A stretch of DNA of 64,000 bases from UBA6168 sp041392505 (GTDB lineage: Bacteria > Bacteroidota > Bacteroidia > Chitinophagales > Saprospiraceae), in assembly GCA_041392505.1 (NCBI GenBank), contig JAWKLX010000034.1, forward strand, positions 37,212 to 101,211, in the 5' to 3' direction. The translations under genes and the position numbers were made by a program. This document shows positions 52,919 through 63,343 of this stretch, piece after piece. Position 1 is the stretch's first letter, and the number at the start of each line of letters is the position of its first letter. The notes beneath the pieces were generated by a model that was not told where the DNA came from, ran no database searches, and was given only the letters and a program-made list of their open reading frames with translations.

Positions 52919-53871
52919 TGGACGGCCACATCGCCGTGGAAAGTGAGGTAGGAACGGGTACTGTTTTCACCCTGTTGTTGCCCGTCAGGTTGGACGCCAA
53001 AACCCCTATGCCACAGGAAGAGTTTCAAACTACCCGCACCCTCGCCCCAGAGCTGGTGCCTGATTTAGAAGAGGTGCAAATCACAGATTCAAGTGCTTCC
53101 CCCTCGAACCCAATGGATGAAAAACCAACCCTATTAATCATCGAAGACAACACCGATGTGGTCACTTACATTGTTGGTTTGTTGAAAAAGGAATACGAAA
53201 TACACACGGCACCAAACGGACAGATCGGTATTGATATGGCGTTGGAGATGATCCCGGACATTATCATCAGCGATGTGATGATGCCGGAAAAGGACGGCTA
53301 CGAGGTGTGTGAGGTTTTGAAAAATGACGAGCGCACCAGCCATATCCCCATTATTTTGCTGACGGCGAAGGCCACCGTGGAAGACCGAATCGAAGGGCTA
53401 CGGGGCGGGGCAGATGCCTATTTGGTCAAGCCATTTCACAAAGAAGAACTGTTTGTCCGGCTGGCAAAATTGATCGCACTCCGCCAATCTTTGCAGGCTA
53501 GCTATTCATCTAGCGATGTTTTTTCAAAACCGGCCGTTAAAAAAGAACCTACCCTTGACGACCTATTTCTTCAAAAGCTGATCAAAGTGGTGGAGGAAAA
53601 ATTGGATGATCCTGATTTGAGCCCTACCTACCTTTGTCAAGTGGTCAAGCGCAGCAGTACCCAAGTCAACCGCAAACTCAAAGCGCTGACCGGAAAAACT
53701 CCTTCCCAGTTTATCCGCTCCATCCGCCTGCGAAAAGCATTTGAACTGCTTAAAACGACCGACCTGAACATCTCCGAAATTGCTTACGAGGTCGGCTTCA
53801 ACGACCCCAATTACTTTACCCGGTCCTTTTCCGAAGAATTTGGCCACCCGCCCAATAAAGTGCGCAAATAG
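52918..53871 (+). CDS. Hybrid two-component regulator, C-terminal part (REC plus AraC HTH), frameshifted
   Basis: This ORF carries the rest of the hybrid regulator: the end of the kinase (HIAVESEVGTGTVFTLLLP), a receiver domain (TLLIIEDNTDVVTYIVG with the acceptor in DIIISDVMMPEKDG) and an AraC-type helix-turn-helix (LKTTDLNISEIAYEVGFNDPNYFTRSFSEEFG). The open frame actually reaches back to the G run at 52868, so the true join lies before the ATG at 52918: adding one G gives GTGIGLALTKELVELMDGH. It probably is not made as a separate protein unless translation restarts. Without the kinase it could still bind DNA. Confidence 0.88.
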   Translation: MDGHIAVESEVGTGTVFTLLLPVRLDAKTPMPQEEFQTTRTLAPELVPDLEEVQITDSSASPSNPMDEKPTLLIIEDNTDVVTYIVGLLKKEYEIHTAPNGQIGIDMALEMIPDIIISDVMMPEKDGYEVCEVLKNDERTSHIPIILLTAKATVEDRIEGLRGGADAYLVKPFHKEELFVRLAKLIALRQSLQASYSSSDVFSKPAVKKEPTLDDLFLQKLIKVVEEKLDDPDLSPTYLCQVVKRSSTQVNRKLKALTGKTPSQFIRSIRLRKAFELLKTTDLNISEIAYEVGFNDPNYFTRSFSEEFGHPPNKVRK

Positions 53872-54107
53872 CTGCATTCCAACAATTTACAAAGCAATTT
53901 ACCTCCCGGTGCAAAATAAGTGCTAACATTTTTATGCCCGATGTGGAATACGTGAAGGTTTTGGGGAATAGGTGAAGGGGTTAAAATTTTAGCTGGCGCA
54001 CCTTTGCCCAGTTGCCAATCATCGGTCATTGGCCACCCATCAAAAAAGCCAATACCAACGGCAAGCAATCGCCAACACTTTTTCCATTTTCAAAAAACAA
54101 GAAAACG
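53872..54107. other. Intergenic region, nothing notable
   Basis: No gene, strong hairpin or repeat is seen. CACCTTTGCCC near 54000 is only loosely like a -7 box. Confidence 0.3.
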
Positions 54108-57044
54108 ATGAACGACTTCAGTAATTATTTCAAACCAAACACAAACGGCCCTGCCATTGGCACGGAAATGCTCAAGCGACCGATCCTTCATCTAGGCGAC
54201 GTATCTGAAGATGCCAGCAAGGCGCTGGCCATGTTGGATATCAAAACCGTCTTTGACCTAGCCACCTCTACCATCTTCAATAATGCCAAAAGCATGGTAA
54301 CACTCGGTGGCCAATATGCCCTCTATTTGGACCATGGACTAGTCCCTCCCGGTGTGCTCGACACCTTACAAGAAAAAGATTGGGCGGAGAACATTCCCGA
54401 TTTCAAACTTGAAAGAATGGTGTCAATCGGAAACAGACAGGCCAAAAGTATCAAGGACAATTTAGGGATCAACACCATCAGGGGATTGGCCCTTTGGTCT
54501 CCATTTGTGGTAGCCCAGAAAATGCTGGACGATGTATTTCCTTCTGAAAACCATAACTATGATAAAAATGGACAGGAGTACGACCCGGAAATGCCACCGG
54601 ATTTGTTGCCAACCATTGGCGATTATCCAACAGAGAAAGTTTTTTACCGCCGCTATTTTTTGGATGAGGTCGCTACGGTAATGCAAAAGAGAGACGTGAC
54701 ATCACCTGATCTATCAGGTGATGGCCAATTGGACATTATGAAGGACTACACAGGAACAGATACCATTGGTTTTACCCGCCCTATGGTCGGGGTAGAGGTG
54801 TACGCCTCTCAGTCCTGGTATGCCAAGGGTGTAGCTTTGGGGCAACTACTGCACAGCATGGCACTGGCACCTGGTGAAAGTACCCGTATCGCAGTGATTG
54901 ACTGGAGCAGGCGGACCGCAGCTAGAACATCGGAATCCATGACCGAAGCAGAGCAACTGGCTGCAGCCAATACGCAAAACAGGGCGCTGTCGGAAGTGAC
55001 CCAGGCCGTGGCCGCAGAATCACAGCATGGTGAATCAGCAGTAGCAAACACCTCTTTTGGCTATCAGGAAGGTTCGTCAGAATCTGGTTCCGCACTGGGG
55101 TTCTACAATGCTTCCGGCACGCAAGGAAAGAGCCTCAATAGTTCTATCGCCAGTAATGTCAGCCGGACTTCAGGCAGCCGGGATGTCGCTGCCCGTACCC
55201 AGCAGGCCATCAATGACAATACCCACCAGCAGTCCATGGCTGCCCGCACCCGCCGGGCGACGGTGGTGCAAGAAACTTATGAAAAGGAATCAGAAACGGT
55301 GACGACGCGTGTAGTGACCAATTACAACCACATGCATGCCATGTCGGTGCAGTACTATGAAGTGGTGCAGATTTATGAAGTCATGACGGAAATTGAGCGG
55401 ATGGAGCGGGTGTTGTATGTTCCGATGAAACCCTTGAACTTTTCTGATAGTCGGGTTATCTCAAGATTTAAGCGCCCTTTGTACTTTGCTGTGCCCAACC
55501 AGCGATTTCGGGAAATAATAGCAGCCTGGGACGGGGATTATAATATTAAATTTAACGGAAACACCTCTGCTAAATCGTATTTCAAGCAATATTCGGTGGA
55601 TAGGGATAATAATACTCCAATTAATCGTCAAATTGCTTTTGGAATATTAGAGCAGTTTAAGAAAATAGATAAACCTGACCTTATACAGAGAGCCCTTGAA
55701 ATCCCAAATAGGGTAAAAATAGAAGAAGACCCTATTCCATTCCCAGAAGATGCACAGCTAACTGGCGTTGATATCGCTTATGCCGGAATACCTATACCAA
55801 TAAAAGATTCAGAGCTAATCCTTAAACCTAGAAAAAACAAAGACGGAACAACATCAAATGACAGAATACTCAGGGATGACGAGTTGAATAAAAACAATAT
55901 AAAAGGCCCTAAAATATATTTGGGGAATTATGAAAGTGTTAGTATCAAAATCCCTGTAGACTTGGGATCAGTAAGCGGTGCAATTGCTGTGTTCAGATTT
56001 ATTTACAAGGAACAGCAGTTTAATATTTGTTGGCTTTGCAGACCTGAAAAAGGCGTTCCAATGGAATTAATTAAGATAAGTTCTAATCCCGAAGAAGGAA
56101 GCCTCATCAGCCACCTAAACGAAAACAAACTTTTTTACAGCCAGGCCATCTGGCGTTCTATGGACGTTCAAATGCTCACCCAAATGATGGCTAACTATCA
56201 AATCAATGGCACAAGTATCGGCACTTATATCGACCCACAACCCGTAGCCATCACCGGCAACCTGATTGGCTTCCGATGGCATTTCTCCCCTGATGTTAAA
56301 GATGCAGATGGCAAGGTAGTCCAAAGTGAACGGTTAGAATTTGAGGAAAAATACCAGATGAAATTGGGTGACAATAAACCAATCACCATCCCTCTGCCGA
56401 GCGGCGGTGTCTTTGCCGAGGCCGTCCTCGGCCGCTACAACTGCGCCGAAAAACTTGACTTGACCCGCTTCTGGAACTGGCAGGATTCCCCTATCCCGAT
56501 TGTAGCACCAGAGATTGCACCTGTTCAGACGGGACAACATACTGGTATGGAAGCACCGACCACCGGGAATTTCAGCCAACCCCTCGCCCAGCTTCAACAA
56601 CTCAACCGCTTGCCTGATCCGACAGGGATGTCTGAAATCCTTAAGGCACTTTCAGCTCCTAATTTATTCAAGGACCTGAGTGGATTGACGGCTACTGTCG
56701 ATCTGGCCAAAACAGGTACAACTACGGCAGGTGCAGGAGCACAGGCGGCTGGCGAACAGGCCAATGAAGCCATGAAAATTGGTGCTGAACATCAAAAAGC
56801 AATGGTGCAGGCCTATCTGGCCCATCAGGAAAAAATGGCAGAAACGGTCTTGCCGTTAGCAATGGGTGCCGCAACTGGCGGTGCAGGTTTGGCCGCTGGC
56901 TCTATTTCCAAAGCCGGGGCTGCTGTCAATATGGCCAGTAAAATGGACAAGGATGGCAGCGGACAGTCGTCAGGCAGTTCCAGCAATCTGCTCAGCACCT
57001 TTACCTCCCTGTTTGGGGGCTTGGTTGGCAAGCTGAAAAAATGA
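54108..57044 (+). CDS. Large mosaic protein of unknown function, 978 aa
   Basis: I do not recognise a named family. The N-terminal part (residues 1-150) has a helical HhH-like pattern (DIKTVFDLATSTIF, LERMVSIGNRQAKSIKDNL). Residues about 215-440 contain VALGQLLHSMALAPGESTRIAVIDWSRR, a Ser/Ala/Gln-rich probable coiled region and VVTNYNHMHAMSVQYYEVVQIYEVM. The stretch 444-667 (55440-56110) is strongly A+T-rich, with ATA, AGA and TTA codons unlike its flanks, and then the original composition returns (SQAIWRSMDVQMLTQM). The C-terminal part is Ala/Gly-rich and amphipathic. There is no signal peptide. The start at 54108 is preferred over 54012. The abrupt composition change suggests exchange of the middle domain. 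Confidence 0.75.
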   Translation: MNDFSNYFKPNTNGPAIGTEMLKRPILHLGDVSEDASKALAMLDIKTVFDLATSTIFNNAKSMVTLGGQYALYLDHGLVPPGVLDTLQEKDWAENIPDFKLERMVSIGNRQAKSIKDNLGINTIRGLALWSPFVVAQKMLDDVFPSENHNYDKNGQEYDPEMPPDLLPTIGDYPTEKVFYRRYFLDEVATVMQKRDVTSPDLSGDGQLDIMKDYTGTDTIGFTRPMVGVEVYASQSWYAKGVALGQLLHSMALAPGESTRIAVIDWSRRTAARTSESMTEAEQLAAANTQNRALSEVTQAVAAESQHGESAVANTSFGYQEGSSESGSALGFYNASGTQGKSLNSSIASNVSRTSGSRDVAARTQQAINDNTHQQSMAARTRRATVVQETYEKESETVTTRVVTNYNHMHAMSVQYYEVVQIYEVMTEIERMERVLYVPMKPLNFSDSRVISRFKRPLYFAVPNQRFREIIAAWDGDYNIKFNGNTSAKSYFKQYSVDRDNNTPINRQIAFGILEQFKKIDKPDLIQRALEIPNRVKIEEDPIPFPEDAQLTGVDIAYAGIPIPIKDSELILKPRKNKDGTTSNDRILRDDELNKNNIKGPKIYLGNYESVSIKIPVDLGSVSGAIAVFRFIYKEQQFNICWLCRPEKGVPMELIKISSNPEEGSLISHLNENKLFYSQAIWRSMDVQMLTQMMANYQINGTSIGTYIDPQPVAITGNLIGFRWHFSPDVKDADGKVVQSERLEFEEKYQMKLGDNKPITIPLPSGGVFAEAVLGRYNCAEKLDLTRFWNWQDSPIPIVAPEIAPVQTGQHTGMEAPTTGNFSQPLAQLQQLNRLPDPTGMSEILKALSAPNLFKDLSGLTATVDLAKTGTTTAGAGAQAAGEQANEAMKIGAEHQKAMVQAYLAHQEKMAETVLPLAMGAATGGAGLAAGSISKAGAAVNMASKMDKDGSGQSSGSSSNLLSTFTSLFGGLVGKLKK

Positions 57045-57098
57045 TGCTTTTGATCAAATAACATTTTTCTAATCACAATTCTTAATTTTTTTTCAATC

Positions 57099-57887
57099 AT
57101 GAAAACATTCATTCCCATCCTCACCCTAGCATTTACTTGCCTCCTGTTACACCCAAACCTCCAAGCCCAAAACGACAACGAATACGTTGTGGTGGAATAC
57201 ATGAAAGTCAAGCCCGGCATGTGGGACAAATACCTCGAATGTGAGCAGACCTGGAAGCTCGTCCACCAGTACCGATTGAATCAGGGGCTCATAAATGGCT
57301 GGCAACTCGAACAGGTGGTGTTCCCCGCTGGCACCGGCACGGAATACGATTTCCTCACGATCACCCACTACAAAAACTGGAAGGCTGTGGGGTCTGACGT
57401 GAACTGGTATGATGCCGCCATGAAAACCCTACCCGCCGACAAAAGGGAGCTGGCCGAAAATGCCACATTGTACCGGGACTTAGTGAAATCAGAAATCTGG
57501 ACAGCAGGCGACGTGGTCTTTGCACCGGGCGCTACCATGCCGTTGTACTCGGTCGAAAATTTCATGAAGATACCTGCCTCTGGCTGGGACGACTGGGTCG
57601 AAATGGAGAGCAAGTTCGTGAAGCCCGTGCATGAGAAGAACATCGCCATGGGCAACCGGGCTGGCTGGCTCATGAGCTATATGGTATTGCCCCGTGGCGA
57701 CGACTACCCCTACCAAGCTTCTACCATTGACTTTTACAATACCTGGGAAGATATGGACAAGGCGGAAGGCAAGGCCTGGAAAGAAATTTATCCCGACATG
57801 AGCGAAGACCGTATCGGGAAACGCATTGAGGCCACCAGGACTTTGGTCAAGACGGAAGTACGGAGGCTGGTGGATTTTGTGAAGTAA
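57099..57887 (+). CDS. Secreted protein with two ABM/NIPSNAP-like domains (predicted)
   Basis: This 262-residue protein has a signal peptide (ILTLAFTCLLLHPNLQAQ). Two similar halves each begin with a strand and aromatic pattern: EYVVVEYMKVKPGMWDKYLECE, then LYSVENFMKIPASGWDDWVEME. This suggests a tandem dimeric alpha-beta barrel domain of the ABM/NIPSNAP kind, to which the small protein at 44802 is distantly alike. Function is unknown. It is 54 bases downstream of the mosaic gene on the same strand and may be cotranscribed. Confidence 0.7.
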   Translation: MKTFIPILTLAFTCLLLHPNLQAQNDNEYVVVEYMKVKPGMWDKYLECEQTWKLVHQYRLNQGLINGWQLEQVVFPAGTGTEYDFLTITHYKNWKAVGSDVNWYDAAMKTLPADKRELAENATLYRDLVKSEIWTAGDVVFAPGATMPLYSVENFMKIPASGWDDWVEMESKFVKPVHEKNIAMGNRAGWLMSYMVLPRGDDYPYQASTIDFYNTWEDMDKAEGKAWKEIYPDMSEDRIGKRIEATRTLVKTEVRRLVDFVK

Positions 57888-58048
57888 TTTTGGGTGTAGC
57901 TTACGGTGTATCCAAACGTCGACAGGGATATGAACCCCTGCCGACGTGTGCTTTAGCCCAAATTGCTCTTTAAAAGTTGAATAATAACCGCGCTATACTC
58001 AATGCCCCGCCAAAAACAGAAGCGTTTTTTGTCAGCTCTCCTACTTCC

Positions 58049-58056
58049 TACCTTTG
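58049..58056 (+). promoter_or_regulatory. -7 box TACCTTTG before the M43 metalloprotease gene
   Basis: TACCTTTG fits the TAnnTTTG consensus, with a TTTTTTG at 58025-58031, 17 bases upstream, as a candidate -33 element. It overlaps the TTG at 58054, which argues against that codon as the translation start. Confidence 0.45.
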
Positions 58057-58116
58057 GCCAGCCCATTCCCATTCCTTACCTTTAAGCGCACATTTTCTCT
58101 ACTAAAACCCAATATT

Positions 58117-61100
58117 ATGAAACCCACACCTGCCGCTCTGATGAGTCATTTCCCGAAAGGGGGAATTCCTTTATTTATCTTTCAGCTATATTTTAAAAAT
58201 GAAAATTTAAAAACTGCGATCCTCCTCGGATTGGCTTTGTTTTTTAGCAGCCCGCTGATCTCACAAAAAAACGCTTGCGGCACTTCCTTCGATCCCGTCA
58301 AGGCTTTGAGGTATGAAGAAAAAATAGCCGATCAATTGGCGGATTTCACCAAATCATTTATCCAAAACGAGCAGTTCCGAAAGTCCGTGGCGAAGGTCGT
58401 GCCCGTACAATTCCACATCGTGCGGATGAGCAATGGGTCGGGTGGGATCGACCATTCCACCATCGCCAACGAGCTGGTAATTGTCAATGAGCGCTATGCC
58501 CCCGACCTGCAATTTGCCGAATGCGGGGACGTGCGTTACATCAACAGCAATGAATATTTCACCCTGACCAGTTTTTCTGAAGGTACGCAGATGTCGTTTC
58601 AATACAATGTACCAGATGTGATGAACGTCTACTTTGTGGGCGATGCCGATGGCTACTGTGGCTGGGCTAATTTCAGCACGAGCCTACCAACGGATTACAT
58701 CGTCATCGACAATGCCTGTGCCTCCAATACCAGTACGCTCGCCCACGAGATCGGCCATTATTTCAATCTTTACCACACGCACGACACCTCTTTTGGGGCG
58801 GAGTGCGCCAACGGCTCCAACTGCAATTTTGCAGGTGACCGCCTGTGCGACACCCCCGCCGACCCAAACTTATCAGGCGAAGTCAACGCGGCGTGTGAGT
58901 ACACGGGAAACGAACTGGACCCTTGCAACGCTCAAGCCTACAACCCTGATCCGACGAATATCATGTCCTACTCCCGAAAGGCTTGCCGCGATTATTTTTC
59001 ACCACAGCAACGGGCCAAGGTTGTTTTCACCGCCGACAACGGGCGCAGCTACCTGAACTATGATTGTTCACCATTTTCCATCATCAACAGTGCTATGTAC
59101 TGTGGCCTTCAAATGGACATCCCCGACGATGGTTGTGGTACGGATGAACTAATAGCCAAAATCCGGGTCAATGAGCAGGCCATCAACTTGGGCGAAGATG
59201 TTTTTTTGGAAAGCGTGGACCTCATCATTGACCACAACAATATTGGTGATCTGGAAATATCGCTCGTTTCCCCGGCAGGGGTAGAAGTCCTACTTTCTTC
59301 ACACAACGGCCATACCGGAAATAACTACGGCGACCCGGACGACTGCTTCAATACTGTTGCCACTTTTTCCATGAGCGCCACTGATTCTGTCGCCGCATTG
59401 AAAGGGCTGCACGCCAACATCTCCGGGCCATACATCCCCGAAGGCGACCTTGGTGATTTTCACGATGGCTCTGACCCGAACGGGAATTGGCAAATTCGGA
59501 TATGTGACAACAGCAGCAGTATTAAAGGCACTTTAGAGTATGTAAAATTGAACTTCATCGTATTGCCACCTGTCAACGACATGGTTTGCAATGCTAAGGC
59601 TGTGACTGTTGGCACTCCCTTTCATGTGTTCAGCGGGTTGGCCGGGGCTGAGTTGGGGGAAATAAATCCGGGAGCGGGCACCGTTGGTTTCAGTTGCAAC
59701 GCCCAAGATGGCTGGTGCGACCTGCCCCCCGAGCCCAGTGTGGATAATTCGACTTGGTTTACGTTCATCGCCCCGCCGAGCGGACTGGTTGATATTTACA
59801 TGAACAACGAGGACGATGCACAATTTGCTTTGTGGTCGGTGAGCGATTGCAGCGATTTTAATTCTTTTTTGGAAATAGCTGCTAACGACGATGGGCCAAC
59901 GAGTTTTGCCCCTTTTATTGACGATGCTTGCGTCGTGCCGGGGCAAGAATATTATCTGCAAGTGGACGGTTTTGATGGCTCTATTTACAACACATTTATT
60001 ACTATCAATGAAGTAGCGGGCGATCTGCTAATTGCCACCTGCCCACCTGATGTGACGGTCGTTTGCGGGGCAGGCACCGAACCTTCTCAATTGGGAGAAG
60101 CCAGCGGCAGCGTGAATCTCTGTTGCAGTTCTGCTCCAAATATTTCTTTTTCGGACGTAAACACATCCCTTATTTGTCCCGGAAATTACACCTTAAAAAG
60201 GACGTGGTCGGCTGATTACGATTGTGGTTTTACGACGCATTGCGAACAAATCATTACCGTGGAAGATCAAGTTGATCCAGTCATCGTTTGCCCCAGCGGG
60301 CTTTCTATTTCTTGCGACATGGACACCTCGCCCGCCAATACTGGCATGGCCACGGCTACTGACAATTGCAGTATTCCAACCATCCTATCCGAAGATGAAA
60401 TAATGGCTGGCGACTGCCTCCACAATTTTTCGATTATCAGAAAATGGACTGCCACGGACGAGTGCAACCGACAAAGTTTTTGTGAACAAATAATTTTGGT
60501 AAACGACAACACCCCGCCGGACATCGTTTGCCCCACCGATTTGACAGTCAATTGTGAGACAGACCTTTCTGCTATCAATACAGGCATGGCGACGGCAATG
60601 GATCATTGCAGCATCACTACAATCACTTCCAGTGATTTTATTTTGAATGGAAATTGTGCCAATGAATATTCTCTCCAGCGCACGTGGACTGCCAGTGACG
60701 AATGCGGCAATCAGACATCCTGCGAGCAAATGATCCACATTGAAGACCCGACCCCGCCGGACATTATTTGCCCCGCTAACCTAACCATCCCATGCAGCGG
60801 CGATACTTCTCCTACCAGCACAGGCATGGCATCGGGTACGGATAATTGTGCTGTGGTCACTGTCATTTCAGTTTATGAAATTGTCACTGGAAATTGTCCT
60901 TTGGAAAATACGATCACCCGCACATGGACTGCCACGGACGAGTGCGGGCGACAAAGCGTTTGCGACCAGACCATCCTAATATCAGATACCGATGCCCCAA
61001 CGATGAGCTGTACAGATGCTGTAACTATTACGCCTTCGGCAAATGGCAGTTATGATTTTTCGCAAGCGGAAATCGAGCTACTGGGCGCTGGCTCAACGGA

Positions 61101-62631
61101 TGAATGCGGCTCGATCAGTTTTAGCATTTCTCAAAGCTATTTTACCTGTTCCGATGAAGCCGTGCAAAGCATTTCCCTAACCGGGACGGACGAATGTGGC
61201 AATGCAGCCTCCTGTCAAATCAACCTCTCCATCAACCCATTTTTGTCGTTGGAAAACAGCATGGTCATCAACGAATCATGCGCTGGGGCAGGTGACGGGG
61301 AAATTTTTCTCGAAGCCACCTCCTTGGGAGGTGAGTTAAATTATTCGATCAATGGTGGAAACGATTTTCAAGCGGATGGCCATTTTACCGGCCTCACCTC
61401 CGGCAGCTACAACATAATTATCAAGACGGCTGGCATTGATGAAGTTTGCCAAATCACTAACATTTTTGAAGTCAGTGCCGAAGTGCCCGGTTTTACTTGG
61501 TACGAAGACGCAGATGGAGATGGCTTTCACGGTGGCGTTTCCGTGCAAAGTTGCGACTCAATTCCCGGTTATTCGACTGTGGCCTTGCCCGGTGATTGCA
61601 GCGATAATGATCCCCTCTCCTACCCTGGCGCTCCTGAATTATGCGACGGCTCGGACAACGATTGCGATGGGCAAATCCCCACTACCGAACTGGACACGGA
61701 CAGCGATGGCTACCGCGCGTGTGAAGGCGATTGCGATGACGGCAATGACGCTGTTTTCCCCGGTGCGACAGAGCTGTGCGACGGTCTCGACAACGATTGC
61801 GACGGCCAAGTTCCGCCAAACGAAATGGATGCCGACAACGATGGTTACCGCCTCTGCGACGATGACTGCGACGACAGTGACGACGGTATTTTTCCAAATG
61901 CACCAGAAGTCTGCGATGGGAAGGACAATGATTGCAATGGAGCCACCGATGAAGGACCATTGGAGACCTACGTCGGCGACGTCATTTTCAACTCCCAAGC
62001 AGTACTTGATGCTTGGCTGCCCTGCTTCAACGTGATCGACGGCAATGTAACCATCGTCGGTATCGACATCGACACCCTTGGCCCGCTCTCGAACATTGTT
62101 GAAATAACCGGCCACCTGACCATCCTGTCCAATAATTTGCTCGAAACATTAAATGGCTTGGAAAACTTGTTGATTGTCGGCGACTCACTGGCTATTTACC
62201 TGAATTCTAACCTGATGGATTGTTGTGCCATCGATAGTTTGTTGGAAATTGGTGGGGTGCAAAACGCCATCATTATCAATAGCAACGACCCCACTTCTGA
62301 TTGCAACAGCGAATCAAGTATTACTGCGAACTGCCCTATGGTAAATGCCGTTGGCGACCTCGACGATCTGCGAAACACCCGTCTGTTTTTATTTCCCAAC
62401 CCGACCACTGGCGAGGTGGCAATTGTTTTCAACCAAACAAAAAAAGACGCCGCTTTGCAAGTCAGGGACGTGCTGGGTAGGGTGGTATTTTCACTTGCTT
62501 TGGAACGTGGAACGGAACAGATGACGGTTGATTTGCGGCAGGCAGGGGTTTCGAGTGGGGTGTATTTTGTGTCGGTTTTGGAGGAGGAGAATTTAGCGGT
62601 TGAAGAGCTGATCTTTATTGATAATTACTAG
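58117..62631 (+). CDS. Secreted M43 (pappalysin-type) metalloprotease with multi-domain tail and T9SS sorting signal
   Basis: This protein of about 1504 residues has a signal peptide (TAILLGLALFFSSPLISQ) after an unusually long N-terminal stretch. The M43 catalytic site is HEIGHYFNLYH at residues 210-220, with the Met-turn NIMSYS. A P/Homo-B-like domain (VDLIIDHNNIGDLEISLVSP) and a PPC-like domain follow. Next come about four HYR-like repeats (PPDIVCPTDLTVNCETD and kin) and three calcium-binding MopE-type repeats (ELCDGSDNDCDGQ). A receptor-L-like leucine-rich region precedes the T9SS tail (LFPNPTTGEVAIVF). Relatives cleave extracellular proteins. The start at 58117 is chosen because the upstream TTG lies in the promoter. 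Confidence 0.9.
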   Translation: MKPTPAALMSHFPKGGIPLFIFQLYFKNENLKTAILLGLALFFSSPLISQKNACGTSFDPVKALRYEEKIADQLADFTKSFIQNEQFRKSVAKVVPVQFHIVRMSNGSGGIDHSTIANELVIVNERYAPDLQFAECGDVRYINSNEYFTLTSFSEGTQMSFQYNVPDVMNVYFVGDADGYCGWANFSTSLPTDYIVIDNACASNTSTLAHEIGHYFNLYHTHDTSFGAECANGSNCNFAGDRLCDTPADPNLSGEVNAACEYTGNELDPCNAQAYNPDPTNIMSYSRKACRDYFSPQQRAKVVFTADNGRSYLNYDCSPFSIINSAMYCGLQMDIPDDGCGTDELIAKIRVNEQAINLGEDVFLESVDLIIDHNNIGDLEISLVSPAGVEVLLSSHNGHTGNNYGDPDDCFNTVATFSMSATDSVAALKGLHANISGPYIPEGDLGDFHDGSDPNGNWQIRICDNSSSIKGTLEYVKLNFIVLPPVNDMVCNAKAVTVGTPFHVFSGLAGAELGEINPGAGTVGFSCNAQDGWCDLPPEPSVDNSTWFTFIAPPSGLVDIYMNNEDDAQFALWSVSDCSDFNSFLEIAANDDGPTSFAPFIDDACVVPGQEYYLQVDGFDGSIYNTFITINEVAGDLLIATCPPDVTVVCGAGTEPSQLGEASGSVNLCCSSAPNISFSDVNTSLICPGNYTLKRTWSADYDCGFTTHCEQIITVEDQVDPVIVCPSGLSISCDMDTSPANTGMATATDNCSIPTILSEDEIMAGDCLHNFSIIRKWTATDECNRQSFCEQIILVNDNTPPDIVCPTDLTVNCETDLSAINTGMATAMDHCSITTITSSDFILNGNCANEYSLQRTWTASDECGNQTSCEQMIHIEDPTPPDIICPANLTIPCSGDTSPTSTGMASGTDNCAVVTVISVYEIVTGNCPLENTITRTWTATDECGRQSVCDQTILISDTDAPTMSCTDAVTITPSANGSYDFSQAEIELLGAGSTDECGSISFSISQSYFTCSDEAVQSISLTGTDECGNAASCQINLSINPFLSLENSMVINESCAGAGDGEIFLEATSLGGELNYSINGGNDFQADGHFTGLTSGSYNIIIKTAGIDEVCQITNIFEVSAEVPGFTWYEDADGDGFHGGVSVQSCDSIPGYSTVALPGDCSDNDPLSYPGAPELCDGSDNDCDGQIPTTELDTDSDGYRACEGDCDDGNDAVFPGATELCDGLDNDCDGQVPPNEMDADNDGYRLCDDDCDDSDDGIFPNAPEVCDGKDNDCNGATDEGPLETYVGDVIFNSQAVLDAWLPCFNVIDGNVTIVGIDIDTLGPLSNIVEITGHLTILSNNLLETLNGLENLLIVGDSLAIYLNSNLMDCCAIDSLLEIGGVQNAIIINSNDPTSDCNSESSITANCPMVNAVGDLDDLRNTRLFLFPNPTTGEVAIVFNQTKKDAALQVRDVLGRVVFSLALERGTEQMTVDLRQAGVSSGVYFVSVLEEENLAVEELIFIDNY

Positions 62632-62699
62632 AGAACGGTGCATAAGCACTTTTACTGATCATTTGGAGTATTTTTGCAACTAAACATCAAAACAAAAAC

Positions 62700-62897
62700 A
62701 TGACCGAGAAAGAAAGGAGTAAACTTGAACAAGAATACCAATACCTATTAATATTGTTGGATTTTTATGCAAATAACAGGGAGGCCCTAACTAGTATGAG
62801 CGACCAACAATACAAAATCCAAATTGACGAAATTCTGGATGAGATGAATTACATAAAAAATTTACTCTCACCCAAGAATGATCAAAATTTAAAATAA
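62700..62897 (+). CDS. Small helical protein of unknown function, 65 aa
   Basis: This acidic/basic mixed helical protein (ERSKLEQEYQYLLILLDFYANN ... ILDEMNYIKNLLS) has no recognisable family. It is 9 bases upstream of the next small gene and likely in one operon with it. No export signal is present. Confidence 0.55.
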   Translation: MTEKERSKLEQEYQYLLILLDFYANNREALTSMSDQQYKIQIDEILDEMNYIKNLLSPKNDQNLK

Positions 62898-62906
62898 TAA
62901 GTAGCC

Positions 62907-63200
62907 ATGACAGTAAAACAAGAAATAAATAATTGGAAAGAAGAATACTGTAAATTAAATACTGACGCAGAACGGGCAGCATTTAAAGAGAAAATATTTA
63001 CCTCTCTTGGCAATAAAAATGCAGAAGAACTGGCTAATGGATTATCTGCTTTAAAAGATGTAGTACATGAAGTACGAATAAAAGCCGAAAAGAAACAAAA
63101 AGCAGCCTCCATAGAAGTTTTCCCAACTTCCGAAAAAGATAAAGCAATGTTAGAAGCGCTGCTGGTACGGATGGGGATCCCTTATCGGATTAGCGCATGA
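62907..63200 (+). CDS. Small antitoxin-like protein, 97 aa
   Basis: This protein is predicted helical, with a basic middle (VVHEVRIKAEKKQK) and a tail FPTSEKDKAMLEALLVRMGI that resembles the toxin-binding ends of Bacteroidota RelE/DUF2683-type antitoxins. No toxin gene follows, so if it is an antitoxin it is orphan or solitary. The assignment is by pattern only. Confidence 0.5.
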   Translation: MTVKQEINNWKEEYCKLNTDAERAAFKEKIFTSLGNKNAEELANGLSALKDVVHEVRIKAEKKQKAASIEVFPTSEKDKAMLEALLVRMGIPYRISA

Positions 63201-63343
63201 GGTTGAGAATGATATAGATTTCATATTGTTTTTCACCTTCTTTTCGATGTTTATAACATCTGTAAATTATGTTTCAGAAAAATATAAATACGCAACATTA
63301 ATTTTACCGAAATAATATCAGTAAACTATACCTACCAATATTT

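Noticed and set aside
60020..61000. HYR-like repeats of the M43 gene considered as a DNA repeat
   Set aside because: They diverge at DNA level and are protein domain repeats in frame.
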